From: Thiothrix litoralis
GTDB lineage: Bacteria; Pseudomonadota; Gammaproteobacteria; Thiotrichales; Thiotrichaceae
Assembly: GCF_017901135.1 (NCBI RefSeq)
Contig: NZ_CP072801.1
Coordinates: 1,116,001 to 1,180,000, forward strand
DNA length: 64,000 bases
Direction: 5' to 3'
Part shown: positions 10,812-20,146 of the stretch, in pieces
Numbering within the stretch: position 1 is the stretch's first letter
Layout: every line of letters starts with the position of its first letter
Notes under the pieces: generated by a model
Seen by the model: the letters and a program-made list of their open reading frames with translations, nothing else
The model's database searches: none
Told to the model about the DNA's origin: nothing
Program-made: the position numbers and the translations under genes

Positions 10812-12147
10812 GGCCGATAGCTCGCAGCAAACCCCGTGCTTTGTGGCGAGTTTCCTTGAGTTCGTTGGGTGCAACCGAGTCCATTACGATGCCAGCGCCA
10901 GTGCGGAATTGCAGGCGCCTGCCTTGCAAGGTCATGGTACGGATCAGGATATTCAGATCCATGTCACCGTTATGGTTTAAATAGCCTACCGAGCCGGTGT
11001 ATGCCCCCCTGCCCGTCTGTTCCAGTTCCGCGATGATTTCCATACAACGCACTTTGGGGCAGCCAGTGATCGTGCCACCGGGGAATACGGCGCGGATAAC
11101 TTGCCCCGGCGTCATGCCATCCCGCAGCTTGCCCTGAATATTGGAGACAATGTGATGGACATGCTGGTAACTTTCCACCGTCATTAACTCATTAACCTTG
11201 ACCGTGCCATAGTCGCAGATACGCCCCAGATCGTTGCGTTCCAGATCAATTAGCATGATGTGTTCGGCGCGTTCCTTGGGGTGGGCAATCAGTTCTTCCA
11301 GCAATGCCTGATCATCGGCGGCATTGTCACCACGCGGGCGGGTTCCAGCGATGGGGCGGGTATCGACCGTGCCATTATGCACTCTTACTAAACGTTCCGG
11401 CGAAGAACTGATGATGGCGAAGTCATGGAAGTCAGCCAGACACGCGAAAGGTGCAGGATTGGTGGTGCGCAATTGGCGGTACAAGTCCACTGCACGCTGT
11501 TCGGCGTGTAGCTCCCCCCGCCATGCACGCGACAAGTTGACCTGAAAAACATCACCAGCACTGATGTAGTCGCGGATGCGTTCCACGCCAGCGGTGTAAT
11601 GTTCGGGTGGGTCTTCGGACAAAGAAACCCCTCCTGGCCTCCCCTTATCAGGGGAGGAGGAAGAGGTAGCATCTACCTTGGCAATGGCTTCCAACATAGA
11701 TACAAATTCCTGTTGAAACCCCTCTTCCGCCACCACCGTCGTTTCATTGCGCTGATGATCGACGATGATTGCCGCCGGAATACGCACCGCTAAAGCAATC
11801 GGTAAAGCTTGCGAAGTAGCCGGTAATTGCAGCGTCGGTTCCAACTGCCCAACCAGTTCATACCCCAGATACAGAAACCACCCCCCCCGAAATGGCAGTT
11901 CTTGTCTCTCCCCTGATAAGGGGAGGCCGGGAGGGGTTTCTTCTACCCAAGCAGCATCCAATCGTGTACAGAAGCTCTCTTCACCCAAATCATCTAGGCG
12001 CAAGGTTTCCTGCGGAAACGCAAACAGCAGGCTGTAACGGTTAAGGGGTGAGGTAGCGACACTTTCCAGCAGGAAAGGATAACGGGTAGGATTCTGTTCA
12101 TGCAGGGCGAGCAAATCATGCTCGCCCTTGAAGGTTTGCGTATGCAA
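10798..12147 (-). CDS. pabB: Aminodeoxychorismate synthase component I, with two in-frame repeat insertions
   Basis: About 449 residues; uses chorismate and glutamine-derived ammonia to make aminodeoxychorismate. The chorismate-binding domain is intact: RPIAGTRPRG, HIMLIDLERNDLGR, FPGGTITGCPK and GSVGYLNHNGDMDLNILIRT. The N-terminal half contains two short oddities: residues ~69-83 (EETPPGLPLSGERQE) and ~161-178 (TSSSSPDKGRPGGVSLSE), each encoded by a copy of a palindromic DNA repeat, in opposite orientations. The reading frame stays open through both. The start is probably TTG at 12147, directly after the fabF stop; its ribosome site is weak, so the start is uncertain. A pabB here between fabF and pabC is less common than pabC alone. 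Confidence 0.9.
   Translation of the reverse strand: MHTQTFKGEHDLLALHEQNPTRYPFLLESVATSPLNRYSLLFAFPQETLRLDDLGEESFCTRLDAAWVEETPPGLPLSGERQELPFRGGWFLYLGYELVGQLEPTLQLPATSQALPIALAVRIPAAIIVDHQRNETTVVAEEGFQQEFVSMLEAIAKVDATSSSSPDKGRPGGVSLSEDPPEHYTAGVERIRDYISAGDVFQVNLSRAWRGELHAEQRAVDLYRQLRTTNPAPFACLADFHDFAIISSSPERLVRVHNGTVDTRPIAGTRPRGDNAADDQALLEELIAHPKERAEHIMLIDLERNDLGRICDYGTVKVNELMTVESYQHVHHIVSNIQGKLRDGMTPGQVIRAVFPGGTITGCPKVRCMEIIAELEQTGRGAYTGSVGYLNHNGDMDLNILIRTMTLQGRRLQFRTGAGIVMDSVAPNELKETRHKARGLLRAIGHDTG
11624..11658. repeat. Dispersed palindromic repeat inside pabB, copy 2
   Basis: Plus-strand sequence starts GAAACCCCTCCTGG and continues into the palindrome CCTCCCCTTATCAGGGGAGG. It matches the copy at 11906-11940 (reverse complement) at 32 of 35 positions. 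It encodes the SSSSPDKGRPGGVS segment of PabB without breaking the frame. Confidence 0.8.
11906..11940. repeat. Dispersed palindromic repeat inside pabB, copy 3
   Basis: Inverted copy of the element at 11624-11658; its palindrome is CTCCCCTGATAAGGGGAG followed by GCCGGGAGGGGTTTC. It encodes EETPPGLPLSGE in PabB, again in frame. Confidence 0.8.
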
Positions 12148-13392
12148 TCAGATTTTCTTGAAAATCAGGGTTCCGTTCGTGCCCCCGAAGCCGAAGGAGT
12201 TGCTCATGGCAACATTGACGGTGGTTTCACGGGCAACGTTTGGCACGTAGTCCAAATCACATTCAGGATCCTGATTATCCATATTGATGGTCGGTGGCAG
12301 GATCTGGTCACGGATAGCCAACACGCTGAATACCGCTTCAATACCACCCGCCGCACCCAACAAGTGCCCAGTCATGGACTTGGTGGAACTGACTGCCACT
12401 TTGTAAGCATGATCACCCAGCGCACGTTTGACCGCCATGGTTTCAGCCTTATCACCCGCAGGTGTAGAAGTGCCGTGTGCATTCACATAATCCACATCTG
12501 CCGCATTCAAGCCTGCGTCTTTCATGGCATTGACCATGCAACGTGCTGCGCCTTCACCACCTTCCGATGGAGTGGTCATGTGGTAAGCGTCGCTGCTCAT
12601 GCCGTAACCGACCAGTTCACAGTAGATACGTGCGCCGCGTTTTTTGGCGAATTCGTATTCTTCTAACACCAATACGCCACCGCCATCACCTAGCACGAAA
12701 CCGTCACGGTCAACATCCCACGGGCGGCTGGCCGCTTCTGGATCATCGTTACGGGTAGACAGTGCACGAGCAGCAGCAAAACCACCGATACCCAACGGGG
12801 TAGACCCCATTTCTGAGCCACCGGCAATCATCACATCTGCATCGCCATACACAATCATCCGCGCTGCATCACCGATACTATGAGTGGCTGTTGCACACGC
12901 CGAAACGATCGACATATTCGGCCCTTTCAGGCCAAACATGATGGACAAGTTACCTGCCACCATGTTGATAATACTTGCAGGCACGAAGAACGGGGAAATC
13001 TTGCGTGGCCCACCGTTGAGGAACGTCGCGTAGTTGCGCTCAATCGTGTCCAAACCACCGATCCCGGAACCCATGAGCACACCGATGCGCTCAGCATTCT
13101 CTTCGGTGACTTCCAAACCTGAGTCACGAATAGCCTCAACACCCGCACCGATACCGTAATGGATAAATTTATCCATTTTTTTCTGGTCTTTCGGCTTGAT
13201 GTAATCGTCGGCATTGAAACCTTTGACGTTACCAGCAATTCGTACACTGAAGGCACTGGCATCGAACAGGTCAGAACTAATCCGGTTAATCCCGCTGCGG
13301 CCAGCTTTGATATTGTCCCATGCTGTTTCCAGCTTGGAACCAACAGGTGAAACAATGCCGAGACCTGTTACTACTACACGTCGCTTAGACAA
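12148..13392 (-). CDS. fabF: 3-oxoacyl-[ACP] synthase II
   Basis: About 414 residues; condenses malonyl-ACP with acyl-ACP during fatty-acid elongation. The thiolase-fold catalytic triad is visible: Cys in [11 protein letters not shown], His in [11 protein letters not shown], His in [13 protein letters not shown], and the C-terminal [10 protein letters not shown] place the start at TTG 13392 (encoding the family-typical start before [11 protein letters not shown]) because AGGGG lies 8 bases upstream; the longer frame to 13434 adds a non-conserved leader. It follows acpP after a hairpin and abuts pabB. Confidence 0.95.
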   Translation of the reverse strand: MSKRRVVVTGLGIVSPVGSKLETAWDNIKAGRSGINRISSDLFDASAFSVRIAGNVKGFNADDYIKPKDQKKMDKFIHYGIGAGVEAIRDSGLEVTEENAERIGVLMGSGIGGLDTIERNYATFLNGGPRKISPFFVPASIINMVAGNLSIMFGLKGPNMSIVSACATATHSIGDAARMIVYGDADVMIAGGSEMGSTPLGIGGFAAARALSTRNDDPEAASRPWDVDRDGFVLGDGGGVLVLEEYEFAKKRGARIYCELVGYGMSSDAYHMTTPSEGGEGAARCMVNAMKDAGLNAADVDYVNAHGTSTPAGDKAETMAVKRALGDHAYKVAVSSTKSMTGHLLGAAGGIEAVFSVLAIRDQILPPTINMDNQDPECDLDYVPNVARETTVNVAMSNSFGFGGTNGTLIFKKI

Positions 13393-13425
13393 ACTTATGC
13401 CCCTATCTTGTCGTGATAAATGAGA

Positions 13426-13458
13426 AAACCGCACCCCATCACAAACGGGCTGCGGTTT
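13426..13458 (-). terminator. Hairpin/attenuator between acpP and fabF
   Basis: Arms AAACCGCA and TGCGGTTT enclose a 17-base loop; read on the minus strand the second arm runs into GGTTTTCTC. It probably ends a fraction of transcripts after acpP, which is usually made in excess over fabF. Confidence 0.55.
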
Positions 13459-13469
13459 GCTGGCAGGAA

Positions 13470-13706
13470 TTAACCCTGCTGAGCCTTGATGTAATCAATA
13501 GCAGCTTGGACCGTTGTGATCTTTTCTGCATCTTCATCAGGGATCTCAGCACCGAATTCTTCTTCCAGTGCCATAACCAGTTCGACGGTGTCCAGAGAAT
13601 CCGCGCCGAGATCGTGAATGAAGGAAGCATCATTAGTGACTTCAGTTTCATCAACACCCAGTTGTTCAACAACGATTTTCTTGACGCGTTCTTCTATATC
13701 GCTCAT
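13470..13706 (-). CDS. acpP: Acyl carrier protein
   Basis: 78 residues, acidic, four-helix acyl carrier protein. The phosphopantetheine attachment Ser is in [24 protein letters not shown] lies 9 bases before the ATG. It sits between fabG and fabF in the usual order; the 80-bp gap to fabG may hold an extra promoter (TACAAT on the minus strand). Confidence 0.98.
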   Translation of the reverse strand: MSDIEERVKKIVVEQLGVDETEVTNDASFIHDLGADSLDTVELVMALEEEFGAEIPDEDAEKITTVQAAIDYIKAQQG

Positions 13707-13786
13707 GGTCTTATGTTCCTCGTAAATAAAAAATGTTTGTCGCGGTGGACTATTGTATTTAAAACCTCTGCATCATACCAGCAGGT

Positions 13787-14542
13787 TTACGCCATATACA
13801 TACCACCATTCACATGAATTGTCTCGCCAGTGATGTAAGCACCCAATGGGGACGCCAAAAACAGCACCGCACCAGCAATTTCGCCCGGCTGTCCCAAGCG
13901 AGAAAGCGGAATATTTTGCAACAGGTTGTTGCGCTGCTCTTCAGAAAGTTCGCGAGTCATGTCGGTATCAATAAAGCCCGGAGCTACCACGTTGACCGTG
14001 ATATTGCGGGAACCGATTTCACGCGCCAGTGATTTGGAAAAACCGACCAGCCCGGCTTTTGCCGCCGCATAGTTGGTTTGCCCCGGATTACCGGATGCAC
14101 CCACCACCGATGAAATCGAAATGATACGGCCTTTTTTAGCCTTGGTCATGCCGCGCATACAGGCTTTGCTCATGCGGTAAACAGAGGTTAGGTTGGTGGT
14201 GATGATGTCATCCCACTCCTCATCTTTCATGCGCATCAACAGATTGTCGCGGGTAATGCCTGCATTGTTGATCAAGACGCTAATCGAACCAAAATCACCC
14301 GTCACCGCTTTGACAACGCTTTCGATAGAATCCTTGTCCGCCACATCGAGTACCATGCCCTTACCAGCAACGCCCGCTTCTGTCAGGTAAGCAGAAATAG
14401 CATCCGCACCTTTTTCGCTGGTTGCCGTACCAATGACCGTCGCGCCAGCCTTACCCAGCATTTCTGCAATACTGCGCCCGATGCCACGGCTTGCACCAGT
14501 GACCAGAGCAATTTCGCCCTGCAAATTGATGAGTGAATCCAT
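13787..14542 (-). CDS. fabG: 3-oxoacyl-[ACP] reductase
   Basis: 251 residues, SDR-family NADPH-dependent reductase of the fatty-acid elongation cycle. The cofactor motif is TGASRGIG, the NNAG motif is LINNAGITRDNLLMRM, and the catalytic Ser-Tyr-Lys set is ISSVVG and YAAAK. It ends GGMYMA as usual for FabG. The ATG overlaps the fabD stop by one base (TAATG), giving translational coupling. Confidence 0.97.
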   Translation of the reverse strand: MDSLINLQGEIALVTGASRGIGRSIAEMLGKAGATVIGTATSEKGADAISAYLTEAGVAGKGMVLDVADKDSIESVVKAVTGDFGSISVLINNAGITRDNLLMRMKDEEWDDIITTNLTSVYRMSKACMRGMTKAKKGRIISISSVVGASGNPGQTNYAAAKAGLVGFSKSLAREIGSRNITVNVVAPGFIDTDMTRELSEEQRNNLLQNIPLSRLGQPGEIAGAVLFLASPLGAYITGETIHVNGGMYMA

Positions 14543-15489
14543 TAAGCTGCCGCCTCCTCACAAAGTTTCAATGCTTCTTCTAATGTTTTGCTATCCAGAA
14601 TACAAACGCTGGTGAGCTTACGGTCGATACGCTTGTTCAGGCTAACCAACACTTTACCGGGGCCAAACTCAACCGCCGCCGTGGCAGCGTATTGCCCCTG
14701 TAGGTTCAGGATGGTATCAACCCAGCGTACCGGACGATAGAGCTGTTGTTCCAGCGCAGCGCGGGTGCTGTCCACCGTATCGCGAATCGCCGCATCAACG
14801 TTATGCAAAACAGGTATTTGTGCTGGGCTGAAAGGGGTGGCTGCCAAGCGGACGGCCAGCTTTTCGGCAGCAGGTTTCATCAACGCACAATGCGAAGGCA
14901 CGCTGACCGACAGTTTGACGGCTTTTTTTGCCCCCATTGCGGTAGCCGCCTGTATGGCGCGATCAATGGCAGCCGCACTTCCTGCAATGACCACCTGACC
15001 GGGTGAATTAAAATTCACCGCTTCGACCACATCACCTTGCGCCGCCTGTGCGCACGCCGCTACGATTTGCACATCGTCTAGCCCCAAAATGGCTGCCATT
15101 GCGCCTTCACCGTCAGCAACAGCGGATTGCATCAAACGGGCACGTTCCGCCACCAGACTAACCGCATCAGTAAAAGCCAACGCCCCGGCAGCAACCAATG
15201 CTGAATATTCACCAAGACTATGCCCGGCAAACACGACTGGCTGGCAACCGCCCTGCTTCAACCAAACACGCCATACGGCAACGCCTGCCGCCAACATCAA
15301 AGGTTGGGTATTTTCAGTGCTATTAATGGCTGCTTCGGTGCCTTCCTGACACATTAGCCAAAAATCGCGCCCCAATATATCGGAAACTTCCTGAAACGTA
15401 TCACGCACTTCCGCAAAGTCTGTGCCCAATGCCGACAGCATACCGAGCGATTGAGAACTCTGCCCCGGAAAAATACCCGCGATTGTCAT
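14542..15489 (-). CDS. fabD: Malonyl-CoA:ACP transacylase
   Basis: 315 residues; moves malonyl groups from CoA to ACP. FPGQ(SS)QSLGML is the N-terminal signature, GHSLGEYSAL carries the catalytic Ser, and the catalytic His follows in SVPSHCALM. It is the first gene of this operon; rpmF-plsX-fabH, which often precede fabD, are not next to it, because the divergent infA gene lies upstream. Confidence 0.96.
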   Translation of the reverse strand: MTIAGIFPGQSSQSLGMLSALGTDFAEVRDTFQEVSDILGRDFWLMCQEGTEAAINSTENTQPLMLAAGVAVWRVWLKQGGCQPVVFAGHSLGEYSALVAAGALAFTDAVSLVAERARLMQSAVADGEGAMAAILGLDDVQIVAACAQAAQGDVVEAVNFNSPGQVVIAGSAAAIDRAIQAATAMGAKKAVKLSVSVPSHCALMKPAAEKLAVRLAATPFSPAQIPVLHNVDAAIRDTVDSTRAALEQQLYRPVRWVDTILNLQGQYAATAAVEFGPGKVLVSLNKRIDRKLTSVCILDSKTLEEALKLCEEAAA

Positions 15490-15610
15490 GTTGTCTACTA
15501 CTCCAGCGTAAAATGGGCGACTTTTGCACCCTGAATAAAGTAAAATCGTCCTATCCTAATAAAAAAGGGATGCCGTGAAAACTATCAAATGGAGAAATCC
15601 AAAAAAGAAC

Positions 15611-15638
15611 TTGTCATCTGGCGTGTGGCAAGGATAAT
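15611..15638 (+). promoter_or_regulatory. Likely sigma-70 promoter of infA
   Basis: TTGTCA (15611-15616) and GATAAT (15633-15638) are 16 bases apart, placing a start about 30 bases before the infA ATG at 15675. The match is good but untested. Confidence 0.5.
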
Positions 15639-15674
15639 ACGCCGTTTAGTATTCCCAAAGTATTGACAGAACCT

Positions 15675-15893
15675 ATGGCAAAAGAAGATTACATTGAAAT
15701 GGAAGGCATTGTGCAGGAAACCCTGCCTAATACCACATTCCGCGTTCAACTGGATAATGGTCACGTCGTAAACGCCCACATCTCGGGTCGTATGCGTAAA
15801 AACTACATCCGCATCCTGACCGGCGACCGCGTTACCGTACAGCTTACCCCTTACGATCTAACCAAGGGTCGCATCAGCTACCGCAACAAATAA
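15675..15893 (+). CDS. infA: Translation initiation factor IF-1
   Basis: 72 residues, single S1/OB-fold RNA-binding protein that occupies the ribosomal A site during initiation. The sequence [11 protein letters not shown] ... [16 protein letters not shown] ... [16 protein letters not shown] ... GRISYRNK is the canonical IF-1. Start at MAKED is used, since the family begins there. It is convergent with clpA, as in many gammaproteobacteria. Confidence 0.97.
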   Translation: MAKEDYIEMEGIVQETLPNTTFRVQLDNGHVVNAHISGRMRKNYIRILTGDRVTVQLTPYDLTKGRISYRNK

Positions 15894-15917
15894 CAATGCG
15901 CCCATCAGGGCGCATTG
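15894..15917. terminator. Hairpin between convergent infA and clpA
   Basis: Perfect 10-bp arms CAATGCGCCC and GGGCGCATTG with a 4-base loop begin right after the infA stop. T-runs are weak, so it may end both transcripts only partly. Confidence 0.65.
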
Positions 15918-15943
15918 AGTGTGTCAGTTTCCACCGATCATGC

Positions 15944-18238
15944 TCAGGCTGGCACGGCTTCTACCCCGTGCATTTCAATCACCAGCCCTTCATCATCTGC
16001 CGATACTTCCACCCGACCACCCTGGCTGAGTTCGCCAAACAAGATGGCATCTGCCAGTGGTTTCTTGATGTGTTCTTGAATCACCCGTTCCATTGGGCGT
16101 GCGCCCATTAGACGGTCGTAACCTTTCGTTGCCAACCAGCGACGGGCGGCTTCGTCCACTACCAGCACAACCTTTTTCGGCTCCAATTGCGCTTCCAGCT
16201 TGATGACAAACTTGTCGACTACTGAAGCCACCACTTCTGCTGTCAGCGGGTTGAACTGGATAACGGCATCCAGACGGTTACGGAATTCTGGTGAGAAGGT
16301 GCGGTTAACCGCTTCCGTTGCATCCAGCACATGGTCTTGTATGGTAAAGCCCAGTGACTTGCGGCTGATATTTTCAGCGCCTGCGTTACTGGTCATGATC
16401 AGAATCACGTTGCGGAAGTCGATCTTGCGTCCGTTAGCATCGGTCAGCGTGCCATGATCCATGACTTGCAGCAGGATGTTGAAAATGTCCGGGTGGGCTT
16501 TTTCAATTTCATCCAACAACAATACCGCGTGCGGGTGCTTGTTAATGGCATCGGTCAGCAAACCACCTTCGTCATACCCCACATAACCGGGAGGTGCACC
16601 AATCAGGCGTGAAACCGTGTGGCGCTCCATGTACTCCGACATGTCGAAGCGCAGCAATTCAATGCCCAGCCGTTGCGCCAGTTGCTTGGAAACTTCGGTT
16701 TTACCCACCCCAGTAGGCCCGGCAAACATGAAGGAACCAATCGGCTTGGTATCATCCCGCAAGCCGGAACGCGCCATTTTGATCGCTGCCGTCAGTTGTT
16801 CAACCGCTTTGTCCTGCCCGAAAATAACCATTTTCAGGTCACGCTCCAGATGACGCAGGGTTTGCATATCGGAGGTGGAGACTGACTTCGGTGGAATCCG
16901 CGCAATCTTGGCAACAATGTCTTCGATGTCGGTGACATTGATGGTTTTCTTGCGCGAAGCAGACGGCTGCATCTGACGGTTTGCACCCGCCTCATCAATC
17001 ACATCAATAGCCTTGTCCGGCAAATGGCGGTCATTGATGTACTTGGCTGCCAATTCCGCTGCTGCTTTGAGGGCGGGCAGCGTATAACGCACGTTGTGGT
17101 GCGCTTCAAAACGTGATTTCAAGCCTTTGAGGATCTCGATGGTTTCTTCCACCGATGGCTCATTGACGTCGATTTTCTGGAAACGCCGCGCCAGCGCCCG
17201 GTCTTTCTCGAAAATGCTGTGGTATTCCTGAAAGGTGGTGGAGCCAATGCATTTGAGATCACCGTTCGACAATACCGGCTTGATCAGATTGGAAGCATCC
17301 ATCGTGCCGCCGGAAGTTGCACCCGCGCCGATAATCGTGTGAATTTCATCAATGAATAGCACCGCATGAGGTTCACTCTTGACTTGCTTCAACACCGCCT
17401 TGAGGCGTTTTTCAAAATCACCCCGGTATTTGGTACCAGCCAGCAAAGCGCCCATGTCCAGCGAGTAAATGACCGCCCCGTCAAGGATTTCAGGCACTTC
17501 ACCATCGACAATGCGTTTTGCCAGCCCTTCAGCGATAGCGGTTTTACCAACGCCAGCTTCACCCACCAACAGCGGATTATTTTTGCGGCGGCGGCATAGC
17601 ACCTGAATAGTGCGCTCGATTTCCAGATCGCGCCCAATCAAAGGGTCAATCTTGCCTTCCAGCGCCATTTCATTCAGGTTGCTGGCGTATTTTTCCAGCG
17701 GCTTGCCGTTATCGCCGCCTTCTGAATCGCCTTCTTGCTGGTTCGCGGCAGGTTGTTGCGACTCATCATCTTGCCCCTGCCCCATCGGCGGCTCTGACTG
17801 CCTGTCCTTGCGGATGCCGTGGGAAATAAAGTTGATGATATCCAGCCGTGCTACCCGATGCCGTGACAGGAAGTACACGGCGTGCGAATCCGGCTCGCCA
17901 AAAATGGCCACCAGAATCGCATCACCCGTTACCTGCCCCTTGCGGGAGGTTTGGGCGCTGTAAATGGCACGGTGAATCACCCGCTGGAAACCCAGCGTTG
18001 GCTGCACCTCACGTTGCACATCATGCTCTGGAACCAGTGGTGTGTTTTCTTCCACGAACATTTCCAGCTCGCGGCGTAATTGCGGGATGTCCACCGAACA
18101 GGCACGCAGCGCCTCCGCAGCACTAGGGTTGTCCAGCATCACCAATAACAGGTGCTCCACTGTGACAAACTCGTAACGCCTGCTGCGAGCATCGCGGTGC
18201 AGGGTCTCAATTGAATATTCTACTTCAGCGCTCAACAT
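15944..18238 (-). CDS. clpA: ATP-dependent Clp protease ATP-binding subunit
   Basis: 764 residues; hexameric AAA+ unfoldase that feeds substrates into ClpP. It has the Clp N domain ([20 protein letters not shown]), two AAA modules with Walker A GEAGVGKT and [13 protein letters not shown], Walker B LFIDEIH and [12 protein letters not shown], and a C-terminal D2-small domain. The start at 18238 (MLSAEVEYS) matches the family and lies 5 bases after the clpS stop, so the adaptor and unfoldase are co-translated. Confidence 0.97.
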   Translation of the reverse strand: MLSAEVEYSIETLHRDARSRRYEFVTVEHLLLVMLDNPSAAEALRACSVDIPQLRRELEMFVEENTPLVPEHDVQREVQPTLGFQRVIHRAIYSAQTSRKGQVTGDAILVAIFGEPDSHAVYFLSRHRVARLDIINFISHGIRKDRQSEPPMGQGQDDESQQPAANQQEGDSEGGDNGKPLEKYASNLNEMALEGKIDPLIGRDLEIERTIQVLCRRRKNNPLLVGEAGVGKTAIAEGLAKRIVDGEVPEILDGAVIYSLDMGALLAGTKYRGDFEKRLKAVLKQVKSEPHAVLFIDEIHTIIGAGATSGGTMDASNLIKPVLSNGDLKCIGSTTFQEYHSIFEKDRALARRFQKIDVNEPSVEETIEILKGLKSRFEAHHNVRYTLPALKAAAELAAKYINDRHLPDKAIDVIDEAGANRQMQPSASRKKTINVTDIEDIVAKIARIPPKSVSTSDMQTLRHLERDLKMVIFGQDKAVEQLTAAIKMARSGLRDDTKPIGSFMFAGPTGVGKTEVSKQLAQRLGIELLRFDMSEYMERHTVSRLIGAPPGYVGYDEGGLLTDAINKHPHAVLLLDEIEKAHPDIFNILLQVMDHGTLTDANGRKIDFRNVILIMTSNAGAENISRKSLGFTIQDHVLDATEAVNRTFSPEFRNRLDAVIQFNPLTAEVVASVVDKFVIKLEAQLEPKKVVLVVDEAARRWLATKGYDRLMGARPMERVIQEHIKKPLADAILFGELSQGGRVEVSADDEGLVIEMHGVEAVPA

Positions 18239-18243
18239 AAGAC

Positions 18244-18576
18244 TTATGCCTCTTCCATTGTACACAGCAAAGGATGTTGATGTTCCCGCGCAAACCGGCT
18301 GACTTGTGCCACTTTGGTCTCCGCGATATCACGAGTATAGACGCCACAGACACCTTTGCCTCGGGTATGTACGTGTAGCATGATGCGTGTTGCACCCTCG
18401 TGATCCATATCGAAAAACGTTCGCAGCACTTCGACTACAAAGTCCATCGGTGTGAAATCATCGTTTAACAGTATAACTTTAAAGCGCGGTGGCTCTTTCA
18501 CCTCTGGGCGGGATTCCTGCACCGCTACGCCGGAATCCTGATCACTGCCATGATCTTCTTTATGCTTCTGCGCCAT
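18244..18576 (-). CDS. clpS: ClpA adaptor protein, N-end rule
   Basis: 110 residues. The core [23 protein letters not shown] ... [27 protein letters not shown] is the ClpS fold that binds N-degron residues and the ClpA N domain. The ATG at 18576 (MAQKHKED) is chosen over longer frames because similarity begins with the typical acidic/charged tail. It is directly upstream of clpA. Confidence 0.95.
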   Translation of the reverse strand: MAQKHKEDHGSDQDSGVAVQESRPEVKEPPRFKVILLNDDFTPMDFVVEVLRTFFDMDHEGATRIMLHVHTRGKGVCGVYTRDIAETKVAQVSRFAREHQHPLLCTMEEA

Positions 18577-18700
18577 TCCTGATTTACCTTGCCCCAAACT
18601 GACGGGATGTGTGATGTTTATGTTATAAACGTTTTGACGGTCTGGTGTCACTATTCCACACCTAGATTGGTGCATCTTAGCCGAATACAATAGGGTAGAC

Positions 18701-18731
18701 AAAAAACAGGCGACACCAAGGCCGCCTGTTT
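18701..18731 (-). terminator. Rho-independent terminator of icd
   Basis: Arms AAACAGGCG (18704-18712) and CGCCTGTTT (18723-18731); on the minus strand the stem is followed by a run of six T, so it ends transcripts coming from icd. Confidence 0.8.
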
Positions 18732-18764
18732 CGTGATTATTGAGCCGTTTCCTGCACCTTTGCC

Positions 18765-20018
18765 TTACATATGCGCAATCACATTATCGCCGAATTCAGA
18801 GCAGGCAATTTCTTCCGCGCCATCAATCATTCGCGCAAAGTCAAAGGTGACACGCTTGGATGAAATCGCCCCCGCCGTGCCTTTATTGATCAGATCAGCC
18901 GCTTCCAGCCAGCCCATGTGACGCAGCATCATTTCGGCGGAGAGTACCAGTGAGCTGGGGTTTACCTGATCCAGACCCGCAAATTTCGGCGCAGTGCCGT
19001 GGGTCGCTTCAAACATGGCAATGGTATCGGACAGGTTTGCCCCCGGCGCAATGCCAATCCCGCCAACTTGTGCTGCTAGCGCGTCGGATACGAAGTCACC
19101 GTTCAGATTAAGGGTTGCCACCACAGAATAATCTTCCGGGCGTAACAAAATTTGTTGCAGGAAGTTATCCGCGATCACGTCATTGACCAGAATGTCTTTG
19201 CCCGTGTTCGGGTTTTTCATCTTGCACCATGGGCCGCCGTCGATGTCCACCGCGCCGAATTCTTCTTTTGCCAGCTCGTAGCCCCAGTTTTTGAAGGCAC
19301 CTTCGGTAAACTTCATGATGTTGCCTTTGTGCACCAGCGTGACAGAAGGGCAATCATTGTCGATGGCATACTGCATCGCTTTACGCACCAGACGCTTGGT
19401 GCCTTCACTCGACACGGGCTTGATACCGATACCGGACGTTTCCGGGAAGCGGATTTTGGTGACACCCATTTCCTTCATCAAAAAGTCGATGACTTTGTTG
19501 GCTTCAGGAGAGCCAGCCGCCCATTCGATACCCGCATAAATGTCTTCGGAGTTTTCACGGAAAATCACCATATTGGTTTTTTCCGGGTGCTTGACCGGGC
19601 TGGGCACGCCATCGTAGTAACGGATCGGGCGCAGGCACAGGTATAAATCCAGATCCTGACGCAGTTTAACGTTCAGGGAACGGATCCCACCACCAACAGG
19701 CGTAGTCAACGGGCCTTTAATGGAGACAACATACTCTTTAACGGCATCAACTGTTTCATCCGGCAGCCAAACATCTTCGCCGTAAACTTGCGTAGCTTTT
19801 TCACCCGCGTAGATTTCCATCCAGGAAATGCGGCGCTCACCGCCGTAGGCTTTTTGTACGGCAGCATCGACCACCTTGATCATCACCGGGCTAATATCGA
19901 CGCCGATACCATCCCCCTCAATGTAGGGGATAACCGGGTTGTTCGGCACATTCAGGGAATAGTCGGCATTCGTTGTGATTTTCTCGCCTTGTGCGGGAAC
20001 TTGGATATGTTGGTACAT
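18765..20018 (-). CDS. icd: NADP-dependent isocitrate dehydrogenase
   Basis: 417 residues; oxidises isocitrate to 2-oxoglutarate in the TCA cycle. The substrate loop [24 protein letters not shown] contains the Ser that AceK phosphorylates in enterics. NADP-type features include the HGTAPKFAG segment and the E. coli-like length. ATG at 20018 ([11 protein letters not shown]) is favoured because GGAGAG lies 8 bases before it, rather than the frame extending to 20033. It has its own terminator. Confidence 0.96.
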   Translation of the reverse strand: MYQHIQVPAQGEKITTNADYSLNVPNNPVIPYIEGDGIGVDISPVMIKVVDAAVQKAYGGERRISWMEIYAGEKATQVYGEDVWLPDETVDAVKEYVVSIKGPLTTPVGGGIRSLNVKLRQDLDLYLCLRPIRYYDGVPSPVKHPEKTNMVIFRENSEDIYAGIEWAAGSPEANKVIDFLMKEMGVTKIRFPETSGIGIKPVSSEGTKRLVRKAMQYAIDNDCPSVTLVHKGNIMKFTEGAFKNWGYELAKEEFGAVDIDGGPWCKMKNPNTGKDILVNDVIADNFLQQILLRPEDYSVVATLNLNGDFVSDALAAQVGGIGIAPGANLSDTIAMFEATHGTAPKFAGLDQVNPSSLVLSAEMMLRHMGWLEAADLINKGTAGAISSKRVTFDFARMIDGAEEIACSEFGDNVIAHM

Positions 20019-20146
20019 CAATACTCTCTCCATTTTGCTGTGTGTCTTTCAGAGCGCAGGGGTGGAGTATAAACAATTCCCTCCACCTTGGCATACACTC
20101 CTTAAACGTGTGAACATGGCGTTTGCAAGAAGGAGGCCAAAAAAAC

